From: Thermoplasmata archaeon
GTDB taxonomy: Archaea; Thermoplasmatota; Thermoplasmata; Lutacidiplasmatales; UBA184
Direction of reading: 5' to 3'
NCBI GenBank assembly: GCA_028864975.1
Contig: JAGWLG010000003.1
Location: 62,001-126,000, forward strand
DNA: 64,000 nt
Each line of letters starts with the position of its first letter. The first letter of the stretch is position 1. The notes beneath the pieces were generated by a model. The model made no database searches. It saw only the letters and a program-made list of their open reading frames with translations, and was not told the DNA's origin. Positions 39,694 through 49,059 of this stretch are shown piece after piece. Made by a program: the position numbers and the translations under genes.

Positions 39694-40871
39694 GGGTGGC
39701 CCAGGTCCTGCTCCGGTACGATGCCCCGGGAGGCGTGGAGACCCATGTGCGGGAGCTCTCGCGCGCCCTGCGCTCCGCCGGGGACGAGGTCACGGTCTAC
39801 GCGAGCGACCTCTACTCCGAACAGGGGTGGAAGCGCATTGAGGTCCCTTCGACGGAGCTCGACGGGATCCCGGTCCGACGGTTCCCCGCGGTCCGACGGC
39901 TCGTCCCCGGGCTGACGTTGCCGTTGCTCCCCGGGCTGGTGCGTGCGCTCGACGAGGACCGCCCGGAGGTCATCCACGCCCACTCGCATCGCTACGGGCA
40001 CGTGCTCGAGTCCGCGCTCGTCGCTCGGGCCCGGCATCTTCCGCTCATCGTCGGGACGCACTATCACCCGGCGGACCCTTGGGAGCCGCCGTGGAAGAAG
40101 GGGATGCTTCGGGGGCAGGACCATCTCTTCGGGATGACCGCCTACCGCACGGCCCGCGCCCTCGTGGTCGAGACCGAGCACGAGGCGGTGCAGGTGCGCG
40201 AGTTCGCGCCCCCCGAGAAGGTTCGCGTCGTCCCCCCCGGGATCGACCTCGCGTCATGGTCCTCGCTCCCGACGCCCAGAGAGGCACGGCGCCTCCTGGG
40301 GCTCGACGAGCCCTACGTGCTGTACGCGGGCCGCCTCGCTCCCAACAAGGGGCTGCGCTTCCTCCTGGAGGCCTGGGCGGGGCTCCCCGCGAAGGAGCGC
40401 CCCCCCTGGGTCGTGGTGGGCGAGGACTGGGGGATGCGATCGACCCTCGAGGAGCGGGCGCGCGCCCTGGGGGTCGCGGGCGAGATCAAGTTCCTGGGCA
40501 ACCTCGCGGAGCCCGAGCGCTACCGCGCGGCCTTCGCCGGGGCGATGGCCTTCGTGCTTCCGTCCGAGTACGAGGCGTTCGGCCTCGTGCTCCTAGAGGC
40601 CATGGCGGCCCGGCTCCCCGTGGTCGCCACCTCGGTGGGGGGCGTTCCGGAGGTCGTGGAGGAGGGGCGGACGGCGCTCCTGGTCCCATCGGCGAACGTC
40701 GAGGCGCTGCGCGGCGCCCTTCGGACGCTGCTCGGCGATCCAGGACGGGCCCGAGCGATGGGCGAGGACGGGCGGCGGCGCGTCGAGGAGCGCTTCTCCT
40801 GGACGACGACGGCCGAGCGGATACGCGCTATCTACCGCGGGGCGCGGGGGGAAGCTCGGGCTTCGGGATGA
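39690..40871 (+). CDS. GT4-family glycosyltransferase, second of the pair
   Basis: 393 residues: MRVAQVLLRYDAPGGVETHVRELSRALRSAGDEVTVYASDLYSEQGWKRIEV, VIHAHSHRYGHVLESALVARARHLPLIVGTHYHP, VVPPGIDLASW, VLYAGRLAPNKGLRFLLEAW and LPSEYEAFGLVLLEAMAARLPVVATSVGGVPEVVEEG. It is clearly related to the preceding gene (both open with a GGVE.HVRE motif and both contain the same SDLY segment), suggesting tandem duplication followed by specialisation on successive sugars of one glycan. Confidence 0.9.
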   Translation: MRVAQVLLRYDAPGGVETHVRELSRALRSAGDEVTVYASDLYSEQGWKRIEVPSTELDGIPVRRFPAVRRLVPGLTLPLLPGLVRALDEDRPEVIHAHSHRYGHVLESALVARARHLPLIVGTHYHPADPWEPPWKKGMLRGQDHLFGMTAYRTARALVVETEHEAVQVREFAPPEKVRVVPPGIDLASWSSLPTPREARRLLGLDEPYVLYAGRLAPNKGLRFLLEAWAGLPAKERPPWVVVGEDWGMRSTLEERARALGVAGEIKFLGNLAEPERYRAAFAGAMAFVLPSEYEAFGLVLLEAMAARLPVVATSVGGVPEVVEEGRTALLVPSANVEALRGALRTLLGDPGRARAMGEDGRRRVEERFSWTTTAERIRAIYRGARGEARASG

Positions 40872-41017
40872 GCCGGGGAGCGGGACCGGGAGGGGGACGC
40901 GTCGGCGTCGAGGTCCTGGATCTCCTGGGCGAGCCCCTCGAGCGCTCGGCGGGCCTCGGAGGTCTTGTGGAACCGCGCGGCCACGGAGAGGAGGAGGGCG
41001 AGAAGCGAGAACCGCAT
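40832..41017 (-). CDS. Possible small secreted or membrane peptide downstream of the aminotransferase
   Basis: 61 codons, starting MRFSLLALLLSVAARFHKTSEARRALEGLAQEIQDLDADA. A hydrophobic start is followed by a helical and then Ser/Arg/Pro-rich region; AGGTCACC lies upstream of the ATG. It overlaps the end of the convergent glycosyltransferase by 40 nt and follows the aminotransferase by 33 nt. Coding status is uncertain; it may be a chance frame. Confidence 0.3.
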   Translation of the reverse strand: MRFSLLALLLSVAARFHKTSEARRALEGLAQEIQDLDADASPSRSRSPAHPEARASPRAPR

Positions 41018-41050
41018 GGGGGTGACCTGGGGGGGTGGGATCGTGGAGCG

Positions 41051-42235
41051 CTACGCGGTCCCCGCGACGCGCTCGGGCCGCCGACCGTTCGATTCCTCCT
41101 CGCCGAAGGTCCTGAGGATCGTCATGGCCTTGCGGATGTTCTCCCGGGAGTTCGCGAAGGAGAAACGCAGGTGGGATTCTCCGAGCGAGCCGAACGCCTC
41201 GCCGTGGGTGCACCGCAGCCCTCGCTGGAGGAGGGTCTGGGCCGCCTCGAGGGAGGGCATCCCCCAAGTATAGCTCGGGAAGGCGTAGAAGGCCCCCTCG
41301 GGCTTGACGCAGTGCATGCCCGGGACCGAGTTCAGGCCGCGGACGATGAGGTCGCGGCGCGCGCGGAACTCCTTGGCCATCGCCGCGATCTCGTCGCGGG
41401 CGTCGGTCAGGCCGCGCAGGGCGGCCACCTGGCAGGGCGTGGAAGGGCAGGCCACCATGTGGTAGTGGATCTTATTCGCTTCGACGGCCACCTCTGCCGA
41501 GGCGACGAGGTACCCCAGGCGCCAGCCCGTCATGGCTAGGATCTTGGAGAAGGAGTTCACGACGACGACACGGTCGTAGCGCCCCCAGAAGCTCCGGTGG
41601 CCGCCCGGGGTGTAGACGATCTCGTCGTAGACCTCGTCCGAGAGGATGGTGAGGTCGTGCTCCTGCGCGAAGGAGACGATGCCGTCGATCGACCTGGGGG
41701 TGAAGACCCCTCCTGTCGGATTCGAGGGGGAGTTCACGACGATGGCCCGGGTCCGGTCGGTGACGATCTCCTCGAGCTCGTCGAGGTCGGGCTGGAAGCC
41801 GTTCTCCTCCCGTAGGGAGTAGGGTACTGGGACGGCGTCCGCCATCCGGGCGTGGGGGCCGTAGAGAACGAAGCCGGGGTTCGGGATCAGGACCTCGTTC
41901 CCGGGGTCGTAGAGGGCGAGGGCCGCGGAGAGGAGGGCCTCGGTGCCCCCGCACGTGACGATGACGTTGTCCCTCGACGTGCGCGGGTCGTACCTGCGGT
42001 AGCGTTCAGCGAGAGCGTCCCTCAGCGCGGGGATACCGGCGGAGGGTCCGTACTTGTTGTGGGTCCCGCCGGTACGTACGGCCTCGAAGAGGGCCTCCTG
42101 CACCACACGCGGGGGGTTGAAGTCGGGTTCCCCCAGGCCTAGGTTGATCGAACCGGGGGGTGCCGGGGCGTCGAACATCTTCCGGATGCCCGACATCTCC
42201 AGGGAGCGAGCGCGGGTGGAGAGCTTCTGCTCCAT
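41051..42235 (-). CDS. Class I/II pyridoxal-phosphate aminotransferase
   Basis: Transfers amino groups between an amino acid and a 2-oxo acid; the exact substrate is unclear. 394 residues. Visible motifs: SINLGLGEPDFNPPRVV, HNKYGPSAGIPALRDALAERY, VTCGGTEALLSAALALYDPGNEVLIPNPGF, IVVNSPSNPTGGVF, LSDEVYDEIVYTPGGHRS with the PLP-binding D and Y, the Schiff-base Lys in NSFSKILAMTGWRLGY, and a C-terminal LRFSFANSRENIRKAM with the carboxylate-binding Arg. The start at 42235 follows GAGGGGG by about 6 nt. It is divergent from the large surface-protein gene. Confidence 0.9.
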   Translation of the reverse strand: MEQKLSTRARSLEMSGIRKMFDAPAPPGSINLGLGEPDFNPPRVVQEALFEAVRTGGTHNKYGPSAGIPALRDALAERYRRYDPRTSRDNVIVTCGGTEALLSAALALYDPGNEVLIPNPGFVLYGPHARMADAVPVPYSLREENGFQPDLDELEEIVTDRTRAIVVNSPSNPTGGVFTPRSIDGIVSFAQEHDLTILSDEVYDEIVYTPGGHRSFWGRYDRVVVVNSFSKILAMTGWRLGYLVASAEVAVEANKIHYHMVACPSTPCQVAALRGLTDARDEIAAMAKEFRARRDLIVRGLNSVPGMHCVKPEGAFYAFPSYTWGMPSLEAAQTLLQRGLRCTHGEAFGSLGESHLRFSFANSRENIRKAMTILRTFGEEESNGRRPERVAGTA

Positions 42236-42388
42236 GCAAACCCCCTCGAACGCCCCCGCAAGCTCCGCGGGGGAGATAACGTCAGGGGGGGCGGCCGATC
42301 TTGGCCCTTTCGCACCTGGCGACGGCCTTTCATTTCGAGAGAACGGCGTGCAAACAGGTTTATCAACGGGGGGAGGTCCATTTCGACC

Positions 42389-45088
42389 ATGGCCCTCTGG
42401 CAAGGCGTCGCCCTCCCGCTCGTGGCCGTGGCCCTCGTGCTCATCCTCGCCCCCGCAGGTTCCCTCGGCTTCACCCTGACGCACGGGGCCGACGTGCGCC
42501 CCTCGACGCCCTCGCACCTCGTCGCCGCCGTCCAGGGAGCGCACTCGCTCCCTCGCGAGGGCACCTCGTCCGGGGGAGGGCGCTCTCCCGCTGCCCCTTC
42601 CGTCTCACCCTGCGGCTTTCCCCAGTGCGTGCTGCTGCAACTCGGGACCTCGGCGTCGGTCGGGGGCTTCTACCCCACGACCACCTTCAACACCGGGACC
42701 GTGGGGGGCGCGGACCAAGTCTTCTTCCGGATCTGCGACTTCGCGGGGGACCACTGGGCGAACGTCACGATCGAGGACCTGAACTCGAGCTCCGACGGAC
42801 TTCCCACCCGCGTCTTCTATCACAGCGTCCCGCTGGTCTTCTCGTTGGGCTCGGGCTGCCCCGGGGGGACCGCGTTCGATTCCACCATCGCCCCGCAGCT
42901 CTTCTACACGCTTCCGCGCAGCCTCGTCCAGGGGGGCACCTGGCTCTTCAACGTGACCGCGAGCACATCCTCGTGGTCGATGAACGAGCTCAACTTCCAC
43001 GTCGACACCTACTTCGTGCAGCTCACCCCGGACCAGCTCGACCATCTTCCGGGGGACCGTGCCACGGTCTTCTACCAGGTGCTCTCGTACGTGACCCAAG
43101 GGCCGGAGTCCGGGAGCCTTGCCTTCCGCGCCAACGGGCTCTACGTCAACGGTTCCCGCCCGTACGCGGTGACCGCGCTGCCACCTCTCACGCCGCCCGT
43201 TTCGGCGGCGCAAGGGGAGATCTCCTTCCTCATTCCGCAGGACGCGCAGCGGGGGCAATGGGCCTACGTGAACCTCTGGGCGAACCTCACGGCGAGCGGA
43301 AGGACCGGCATGGAGACGGGTCGGCTCACCTTCTCCATCGCGCAGGTCATCGCTCCCGAGGTCTGCGCTTCGACGACGACGGACGGGGGCCCCATTCCGT
43401 GTCCTTCGCCGCTCTCCTTCCCGCAAGGGAGCGAGCTCGTGGTCCGCGAGGACGCGGTCATGGGAGCCCTGTCCGGGACGGTCCTCGGAGCGATCCCTGG
43501 GGCCACGTTCTCGCTTCAGCTCTACGCCTCGGGCGTCCCGGTCTCCGCCCCACCCTCCTTCCCGACCTCGGTGACCGCGGACGCCTCGGGGACGGCCCGG
43601 GAGGTCCTGGACACGACCGTCCTCAGGGTCTCCTCGCTCACGATCAGTGTCACGGTGACCGACCCGCAGAACCCTTCGCTCACGAACCGCAGCACGCTCA
43701 ACATCACGCTGCTAGGGAACTCGAGCCAGGTGGCCGTCGTGATCTCGCTCAACAGCACGCAGTACTACGGCGGGGACACCCTCGGTGGGACCTTCGCGCT
43801 CGTCCTCCCGGGCGGGGGCGGAGGGACGCCCCCCTACTGGACCGCCTACGCGTACCAGGTCTACTTCTTCGCGGGCTCGACCGTCTGCCCGATGCTCCCC
43901 ACGGGGGCGCTGGAAGCGCAGGGGAACCTTTCGGGGGGCTCTGGGAACGTGCCGCCCTACACGCTCGCCCTGTCGATGAACGGGATCGTCGAGCTCATCA
44001 TCTTCGCGCACAACGGCACCTCCGCGTCGAGCCTGGGGATCTTCTCGATGGCCTGCGCCCTGGTCTCGCCGCCGCAGATCCTCGTAAATCCCTCCGAGGT
44101 GAACTACCTCCCCGGCGACACCATCACGGTGGGCATCACGGGGCAGGGCTCCGTGCTGGTCCGCGGGAACCCCTCGTACTACGCTAACGTCGTCGGGTTC
44201 GCGAGCGTCAGCGGGCACACCCCGTGCTCGGGCAGCACGATGCAGGTGCTCTACGGGGGAGCGGTCTCGGGCACCACCTTCTCCTTCACCGTCCCCAAGA
44301 ACGGGGCCTCGATCTGCTACGAGGTGAGCGTTTCGGCCGAGACCTCGAGCGGCCTGGTGAGCGGCGAGGACGTGGAGCTGGACGAGGTCAACGGGTTCTC
44401 GCTCACGGCCTCCGTCTCGAGCCCCTCCCAGTATACGGACGGGAGCTTCCAGCCCGGACAGACCATCGACCTCGCTTACGCGCTGACGGCGCTGGGAAGC
44501 TCGTCGCTCCCTCGCGCGGTCACGCTCCTGGTCCAGCTCGGCGTCGAGCCCGCGACCCGGACGCAGCAGGCCTCCACCTCGGGTACGTTCTCGGTCGGCA
44601 TTCCCTCGAACCAGGGGGGAGGGCTCCTCCTCATCTCCGTCGAGGCCGAGGTGGCGGACCCCAACTCCCCCGGGGGGGTCCAGTACGTCTCCACCATCAC
44701 GGGGGTCATGGTCCACCCCAACCCCTCCTGGCTCGAGCAGGAGCTCTCGCCGGGGGGAGGGTTCACCAACGGGGACCTCCTGGTGGTGGTCGTCATCCTG
44801 GCGATCGCCGCGATCGGGCTGCTCCTCTGGTGGCGCGGCCGTTGGGAGCGCCCTTCGAAGCACTTCCGCGAGTCGCATGGAACGAAGGGCGAGGCGCATC
44901 CAATGCACCCGGAGCCTGTCGAGCCGGGCCCTCCCCTGTCCGCCCCCGTCGACGAGGTCGCCCCCGCGCCCTTCGGGGATGCGGGACCGAGCTCGCCCCC
45001 TGCGGTCCCGGGGGGGAGACTGCGCCCCGAACCGCCACCGGAGCCCCCCGCGGTGACTCCCGGGCCCCCCACCTCCTCGGAATACTGA
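42389..45088 (+). CDS. Large secreted surface protein with C-terminal membrane anchor
   Basis: Function unknown; probably a cell-envelope protein. 899 residues: signal peptide at 1-27 (LPLVAVALVLILAPAGSLG), a beta-rich extracellular region with more than a dozen N-glycosylation sequons and several paired cysteines, a membrane segment at about 795-815 (LLVVVVILAIAAIGLLLWW), then a basic stretch and a Pro/Glu-rich cytoplasmic tail of about 80 residues. No enzymatic motif is seen. GTTTATC at about 42357 and GGGGGAGGT near 42370 offer a TATA and a ribosome binding site. The tail resembles the Pro-rich tails of the GH25 protein and of the 1324-residue protein. Confidence 0.82.
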   Translation: MALWQGVALPLVAVALVLILAPAGSLGFTLTHGADVRPSTPSHLVAAVQGAHSLPREGTSSGGGRSPAAPSVSPCGFPQCVLLQLGTSASVGGFYPTTTFNTGTVGGADQVFFRICDFAGDHWANVTIEDLNSSSDGLPTRVFYHSVPLVFSLGSGCPGGTAFDSTIAPQLFYTLPRSLVQGGTWLFNVTASTSSWSMNELNFHVDTYFVQLTPDQLDHLPGDRATVFYQVLSYVTQGPESGSLAFRANGLYVNGSRPYAVTALPPLTPPVSAAQGEISFLIPQDAQRGQWAYVNLWANLTASGRTGMETGRLTFSIAQVIAPEVCASTTTDGGPIPCPSPLSFPQGSELVVREDAVMGALSGTVLGAIPGATFSLQLYASGVPVSAPPSFPTSVTADASGTAREVLDTTVLRVSSLTISVTVTDPQNPSLTNRSTLNITLLGNSSQVAVVISLNSTQYYGGDTLGGTFALVLPGGGGGTPPYWTAYAYQVYFFAGSTVCPMLPTGALEAQGNLSGGSGNVPPYTLALSMNGIVELIIFAHNGTSASSLGIFSMACALVSPPQILVNPSEVNYLPGDTITVGITGQGSVLVRGNPSYYANVVGFASVSGHTPCSGSTMQVLYGGAVSGTTFSFTVPKNGASICYEVSVSAETSSGLVSGEDVELDEVNGFSLTASVSSPSQYTDGSFQPGQTIDLAYALTALGSSSLPRAVTLLVQLGVEPATRTQQASTSGTFSVGIPSNQGGGLLLISVEAEVADPNSPGGVQYVSTITGVMVHPNPSWLEQELSPGGGFTNGDLLVVVVILAIAAIGLLLWWRGRWERPSKHFRESHGTKGEAHPMHPEPVEPGPPLSAPVDEVAPAPFGDAGPSSPPAVPGGRLRPEPPPEPPAVTPGPPTSSEY

Positions 45089-45145
45089 TCCTCGCGCGCA
45101 CCTCAAGCATAATACGGTGGGCCTCTCCGGCGCTCGTCGGGGGTC

Positions 45146-46492
45146 GTGCGCGTGCCGGTCAGCGCCATCATCGGAGCGCAGTTCGGAGACGAGGCCAAGG
45201 GGAAGGTCACCGACTACCTGTGCGCGAGGGCGGATATCTCCGTCCGGTACCAGGGAGGGCCCAACGCGGGCCACTCCGTCCAGCCGGGGGAGCAGATGGT
45301 GGTCCTCCACCAGCTCTCCGCCGGCATCCTTCGCTCGGGGTGTGTCGCGGTGAGCGGGCCGGGGATGGTCATCTCCCCGCCAAGCCTTCTGGACGAGCTC
45401 GAAGGGCTCCGGCGCCAGGGCGAGCTCCGAGGAGAGCTGCGCGTGAGCGAGCGGGCCCACGTCGTGCTGCCGCTGCACCGGGCGCAGGACGGTTGGGAGG
45501 AGAAGGTCCGCGGGGTCCATGCCACGGGAACCACGTTGCGGGGGATCGGACCGGCCTACATGGACCGTGTCGGCCGATGGGGGATCCGCATGGCGGACCT
45601 CTCGCGACCCGAGATCATCAAACAGAAGCTGGAGCTGCTCTACGCCGCGAAGAAGCACCTGCGCGACGAGGTCCCGGACCTGCCGTCGATCGACACGCTC
45701 ACGGAGGAGCTCCGCCAGCAGGGGCTCGCGCTCAAGCCGTACCTCGCGAACACGGAGCCCTACCTATGGGGGGCCGCTCGCAGCGGGAAGCGGATCATTC
45801 TCGAGGGGGCCCAGAGCGCGCTCCTGGACGTCGACTTCGGGACCTACCCGTTCGTGACCTCCTCGCATCCCACCGCTGCGGGGGCGCTCGTTGGGAGCGG
45901 CCTTCCGCCCCAGGAACTGGATGATGTCGTCGGGGTGGCCAAGGCCTACTCCACCCGTGTTGGGAGCGGCCCTTTCCCCACCGAGCTCGAGGGGGCCGCC
46001 GCCGACCGGCTTCGGGAGATGGGGGGGGAGCGTGGTGCCACGACGGGGCGACCGCGTCGATGTGGATGGATGGACCTCGTCCTCCTACGGTATGCCGCGA
46101 GGCTCAACGGGTTCACGTCTCTCGCGATCACGAAGGTCGACGTTCTCGGCGGCGAACCGGAGGTCCCGGTGTGCGTGGGCTACGAGCTCCCAAACGGTGA
46201 AAGGTCGGACGAATACCCACCGGTCCTGGCGGAGGACCTAGAAGCGGTCTCCCCGGTCTGGAGGACCTTCCCGGGATGGGGAGAGTTCACCCCGAAGCTC
46301 CGCGCGAGACTGGCGGAACAGGGATGGCGGGCGCTGCCGACCGAGCTCAAGCGCTACCTCGCGTTCATCGGCGGTGAGACGGGAGCCCCCGTCACCGTCG
46401 TGAGCTACGGGCCGCGTCGGGACGAGACCGTCGAGGTCCCACCGAACGCTTTCGAGACCGCGGCCGGGATCTCAGAGTGGCATCCGAACTGA
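45146..46492 (+). CDS. purA: Adenylosuccinate synthetase
   Basis: Forms adenylosuccinate from IMP, aspartate and GTP in AMP synthesis. 448 residues from a GTG start (a second GTG two codons on is possible). Signatures: IIGAQFGDEAKGKVTDYL, the GTP/IMP-binding GGPNAGHSV, HATGTTLRGIGPAYMDRVGRWGIRMADL, ILEGAQSALLDVDFGTYPFVTSSHPTAAGA, STRVGSGPFPTEL and RRCGWMDLVLLRYAARLNGFTSLAITKVDVLGG. Length is normal. CATAATAC about 30 nt upstream is a likely TATA box, giving a leaderless message. Confidence 0.95.
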   Translation: MRVPVSAIIGAQFGDEAKGKVTDYLCARADISVRYQGGPNAGHSVQPGEQMVVLHQLSAGILRSGCVAVSGPGMVISPPSLLDELEGLRRQGELRGELRVSERAHVVLPLHRAQDGWEEKVRGVHATGTTLRGIGPAYMDRVGRWGIRMADLSRPEIIKQKLELLYAAKKHLRDEVPDLPSIDTLTEELRQQGLALKPYLANTEPYLWGAARSGKRIILEGAQSALLDVDFGTYPFVTSSHPTAAGALVGSGLPPQELDDVVGVAKAYSTRVGSGPFPTELEGAAADRLREMGGERGATTGRPRRCGWMDLVLLRYAARLNGFTSLAITKVDVLGGEPEVPVCVGYELPNGERSDEYPPVLAEDLEAVSPVWRTFPGWGEFTPKLRARLAEQGWRALPTELKRYLAFIGGETGAPVTVVSYGPRRDETVEVPPNAFETAAGISEWHPN

Positions 46493-46569
46493 AGGCCGCG
46501 AGGCCCGCTCCAGTTCGGCCTGGGGAGCAATCTTTACCCTGTCGTTGAACTGGGCCCGCCGCGCCGACA

Positions 46570-46643
46570 GGGGCTCGTAGTCCAGCGGTTAAGACGGCTG
46601 TCTCACACACAGCAGATCCCCGGTTCGAATCCGGGCGAGCCCA
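46570..46643 (+). tRNA. tRNA-Val (anticodon CAC)
   Basis: 74 nt with acceptor GGGCTCG/CGAGCCC, anticodon stem GCTGT/ACAGC with loop CTCACAC (anticodon CAC at 46603-46605), T arm CCCGG-TTCGAAT-CCGGG and discriminator A. It reads GTG codons. No intron is present and CCA is not encoded. It follows purA by 77 nt. Confidence 0.94.
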
Positions 46644-46709
46644 CTCGCTTGACCCTTCTCGGTTCCCGCTTCGCGGGGACCTCAGGAGCCGACCGGGAAC
46701 ACGAGCGGG

Positions 46710-47159
46710 TCAGGGCCGGGCCGACTTCGCCCTGTGGTACTCGGCCTTGACCGCGGGAGCATCATCGCGGAACTCGCTCTCCAAGAACTCTCGAGCCGCG
46801 GCCTCGACCCCCTCCGGAGGTAGGGTGGGGGACGTGAACTCTCCATAGACATCGATGCGGGTCTTCTCGCCCTGCGGCTTGTAGACGTAGACGAACTTCG
46901 ACCCCGCCAGTACGCCGTCGAGCCACTCGGTGGTCACGGAGATGGGCGGAACCATCGTGATCCGCATTCGGTCGGGAGCCCACTTCCCCCTGAGAAGCCT
47001 CTCCGAGCCGTACTCGATGGTGATCTCCGAGACTTTCTTGAACTTCGGGTTCCGGGTCGTCTTGTGGGCCGCATCATGGCCCTCGCCGCCGAAGATGTAC
47101 TTCCAGACGAAATCGACCGGCGCTTCGAACTCGCTTCCCTCATCCTTCAGATAGACCAT
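46710..47159 (-). CDS. SRPBCC (START-like) family protein
   Basis: Likely binds a hydrophobic ligand; substrate unknown. 149 residues with the helix-grip pattern: FEAPVDFVWKYIFGGEGHDAAHKTTRNPKF near the N-terminus, alternating strands (ITIEYGSERLLRGKWAPDRMRITMVPPISVTTEWLDGVLAGSKFVYVYKPQGEKTRIDVYGEF), and a long C-terminal helix. It is divergent from an HxlR-type regulator gene with 76 nt between starts, a common regulator-target arrangement. Confidence 0.75.
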   Translation of the reverse strand: MVYLKDEGSEFEAPVDFVWKYIFGGEGHDAAHKTTRNPKFKKVSEITIEYGSERLLRGKWAPDRMRITMVPPISVTTEWLDGVLAGSKFVYVYKPQGEKTRIDVYGEFTSPTLPPEGVEAAAREFLESEFRDDAPAVKAEYHRAKSARP

Positions 47160-47235
47160 GGTGTCCCAGCCCCTCTTGCCCCCTCTATCTGCGGGGGTCT
47201 ATTTCAGTGCGTAGGCGAAAGAAAGTAGGACGGAC

Positions 47236-47679
47236 ATGACCGCAGCTTCTCAGCGCAGGACGCACGTCCGTGTCCGCCTGAACTTCCTAGCGTACCCGAT
47301 GCAGTCGAGCCTCGGTGTTCTGGGTCGGCGATGGGCCTTCCTCATTCTGATGCACATCGCGATGGGGCAAGCTCAGAGATTCAACCAACTGCTCCGGAAG
47401 TCACCCGGGATGGGGAAGCGGATCCTGGCCATGCGCCTGCGAGAGCTCGAGGAGCTCGAGTTCATCGTGCGCGTCCAAGAGCACGGGGGACACACCATCT
47501 GGCGGCTCACTCCGAAAGGACAGGATGTCCTTCCGGTCATGCTGACCCTGATCCATTTTGCTTCGAAGTGGCGAGCGACCGAGGATCCCTCGAAGGGGCC
47601 GAGCCCGTCCCTCGCTAGGGAGTTCGACGTCGTCGTCCACCAGGCCCTATCTCGACCCAGGTCTGAGGTTCGAAAATAG
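47236..47679 (+). CDS. HxlR-family winged-helix regulator
   Basis: DNA-binding transcriptional regulator. 147 residues: LGVLGRRWAFLILMHIAMGQAQRFNQLLRKSPGMGKRILAMRLRELEELEFIVRVQEHGGHTIWRLTPKGQDVLPVM is the HxlR winged helix (about 30-105). The N-terminal Cys-Pro of many redox-sensing members is YP here, so a thiol switch at that site is unlikely. The divergent SRPBCC gene is its most obvious candidate target. Confidence 0.82.
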   Translation: MTAASQRRTHVRVRLNFLAYPMQSSLGVLGRRWAFLILMHIAMGQAQRFNQLLRKSPGMGKRILAMRLRELEELEFIVRVQEHGGHTIWRLTPKGQDVLPVMLTLIHFASKWRATEDPSKGPSPSLAREFDVVVHQALSRPRSEVRK

Positions 47680-47968
47680 GTCGACCTGTGGGAAGCCCCC
47701 TTCTTGGTCGACGCCTTCGGCGGCAGCTCCAGGCACTGACCTGGAGAAGAAGCGTGGTAAGGACGTGCTCTCGGACAGGTCCTTCGTCGGACCGAGATCC
47801 GCTCTCTGGGGTTCTTCTCCTGGGTTCGGACCTGGGGTGAGGGCGGGGGCTCGCGGTTCTCGCCGGGGGCAAGGTGCGGACGAAGGTTCCGAAACGAAAC
47901 CTGGCCTGCGAGCGCTCTTCCCGAACGGAACCCCACCTTCAAGCACCCCACCCTTGTGAGCACCCTTG

Positions 47969-48454
47969 ATGAGCGCGACCGAGGTTTTTGTGCACAGTCT
48001 GGGCGAGACGTTCCCGACCTTCCCCCGAGAAGAGACCCCCGCCCCCTCCTTCCGACCCCTCTTGGCGGACGAGCTAGCACACCAGGGCCGTGAGGTGCTC
48101 TTCCTCTCCGACCCATCGACACCCGCACCGGCCGAAGAGGACCTGGAGCTCGTCAAGATCGTCCCACCAAACCGCATCTGGCGGGGGCGACCCCTCGGAC
48201 GCGTCGCCCGGGCGGCTCGTCGAGGGTTGAAGACGCTCCTCCGTTCCAAGGACGGGGCCCGCACGGTGCTCGGAGTGATGTGTCTACCGACCGAGGTCTC
48301 GAACCTGATGTTGCGCGCGTCCCGGAACGGGCGGCGGTACGCGCTCATGGTCGAGGGTGCTTGGCGCGCGGATGCGGACACGACGCTCGCGCTCGAGGGT
48401 CTGTCCGCGCTCGCGGAACGCACCGGGACCCAGCTCGTTCTCGTTCCCGGCTAG
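47969..48454 (+). CDS. Hypothetical protein
   Basis: I do not recognise it. 161 residues from the ATG at 47969. The N-terminal part is mixed (SFRPLLADELAHQGREVLFLSDPSTPAPAEEDLELVKIVPPNRIW); the C-terminal part (TVLGVMCLPTEVSNLMLRASRNGRRYALMVEGAWRADADTTLALEGLSALAERTGTQLVLVPG) alternates strands and helices like an alpha/beta domain, and codon use looks coding. No membrane segment. The 289 nt upstream, to the HxlR gene, hold nothing I can support. Confidence 0.55.
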   Translation: MSATEVFVHSLGETFPTFPREETPAPSFRPLLADELAHQGREVLFLSDPSTPAPAEEDLELVKIVPPNRIWRGRPLGRVARAARRGLKTLLRSKDGARTVLGVMCLPTEVSNLMLRASRNGRRYALMVEGAWRADADTTLALEGLSALAERTGTQLVLVPG

Positions 48455-48493
48455 GGGCCTCCGAGATCCGGCCCCTTCCGCTGCGGGGGGGAG

Positions 48494-48781
48494 CTAAACC
48501 ACCACCTCGTAGACGACCCCGTGCGCGTCGCCGGGGGAGCCCCGGGCCGCCTTGTGAGCATCGCGGAACGCATCGCTGTCGACCCACGCAACGAAGTCCT
48601 CCTTGCGGTCCCAGCGGGTCATGACGAGGACCTCGCTGCCTGCTTCCTCCCGCCAGACCTCCATGCCCTTGAATCCTGGCCGCAGGTCCACCTTCTTGGG
48701 ACGGTGGCGGAACGCTTCCACGATCTGGTCAGCCTCCTTTGGCGAGTCTACCGTGATGCGGTTCACCGCAATCCAGGTCAT
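48494..48781 (-). CDS. ABM-domain (antibiotic biosynthesis monooxygenase/IsdG-like) protein
   Basis: Small ferredoxin-like domain protein; members act as heme-degrading or quinol monooxygenases, but the role here is unknown. 95 residues: MTWIAVNRITVDSPKEADQIVEAFRHRPKKVDLRPGFKGMEVWREEAGSEVLVMTRWDRKEDFVAWVDSDAFRDAHKAA, which follows the ABM pattern with GF.G..V, W and F..W..S..F...H. The downstream gap to the Gmd gene (48782-49059) shows no gene. Confidence 0.8.
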   Translation of the reverse strand: MTWIAVNRITVDSPKEADQIVEAFRHRPKKVDLRPGFKGMEVWREEAGSEVLVMTRWDRKEDFVAWVDSDAFRDAHKAARGSPGDAHGVVYEVVV

Positions 48782-49059
48782 CGGAATCTCTGGCCTTCCT
48801 CACCAGTAAGGTGGGAGATGGTAGCAACCCAGCCATCGGATAACGACTCCGTCAATGTCACGTTCTCCAGTCCATCCTCGTCCCGCGCGGGTCCGAGGGC
48901 CCTTGGGGGTGGCCTTCGCTGCGAGACGATACGACTCCCGGCGTCTTTGCCTCCCCTCCAGCACCAGACTTCGACCTCCTACTGTCCGGTACGAGGGCAG
49001 AGCCCTCGGATTCCGTCCCCTCGCCCCGCGTCCGAAGGGGCACCTGTCGAGGGCTCACT

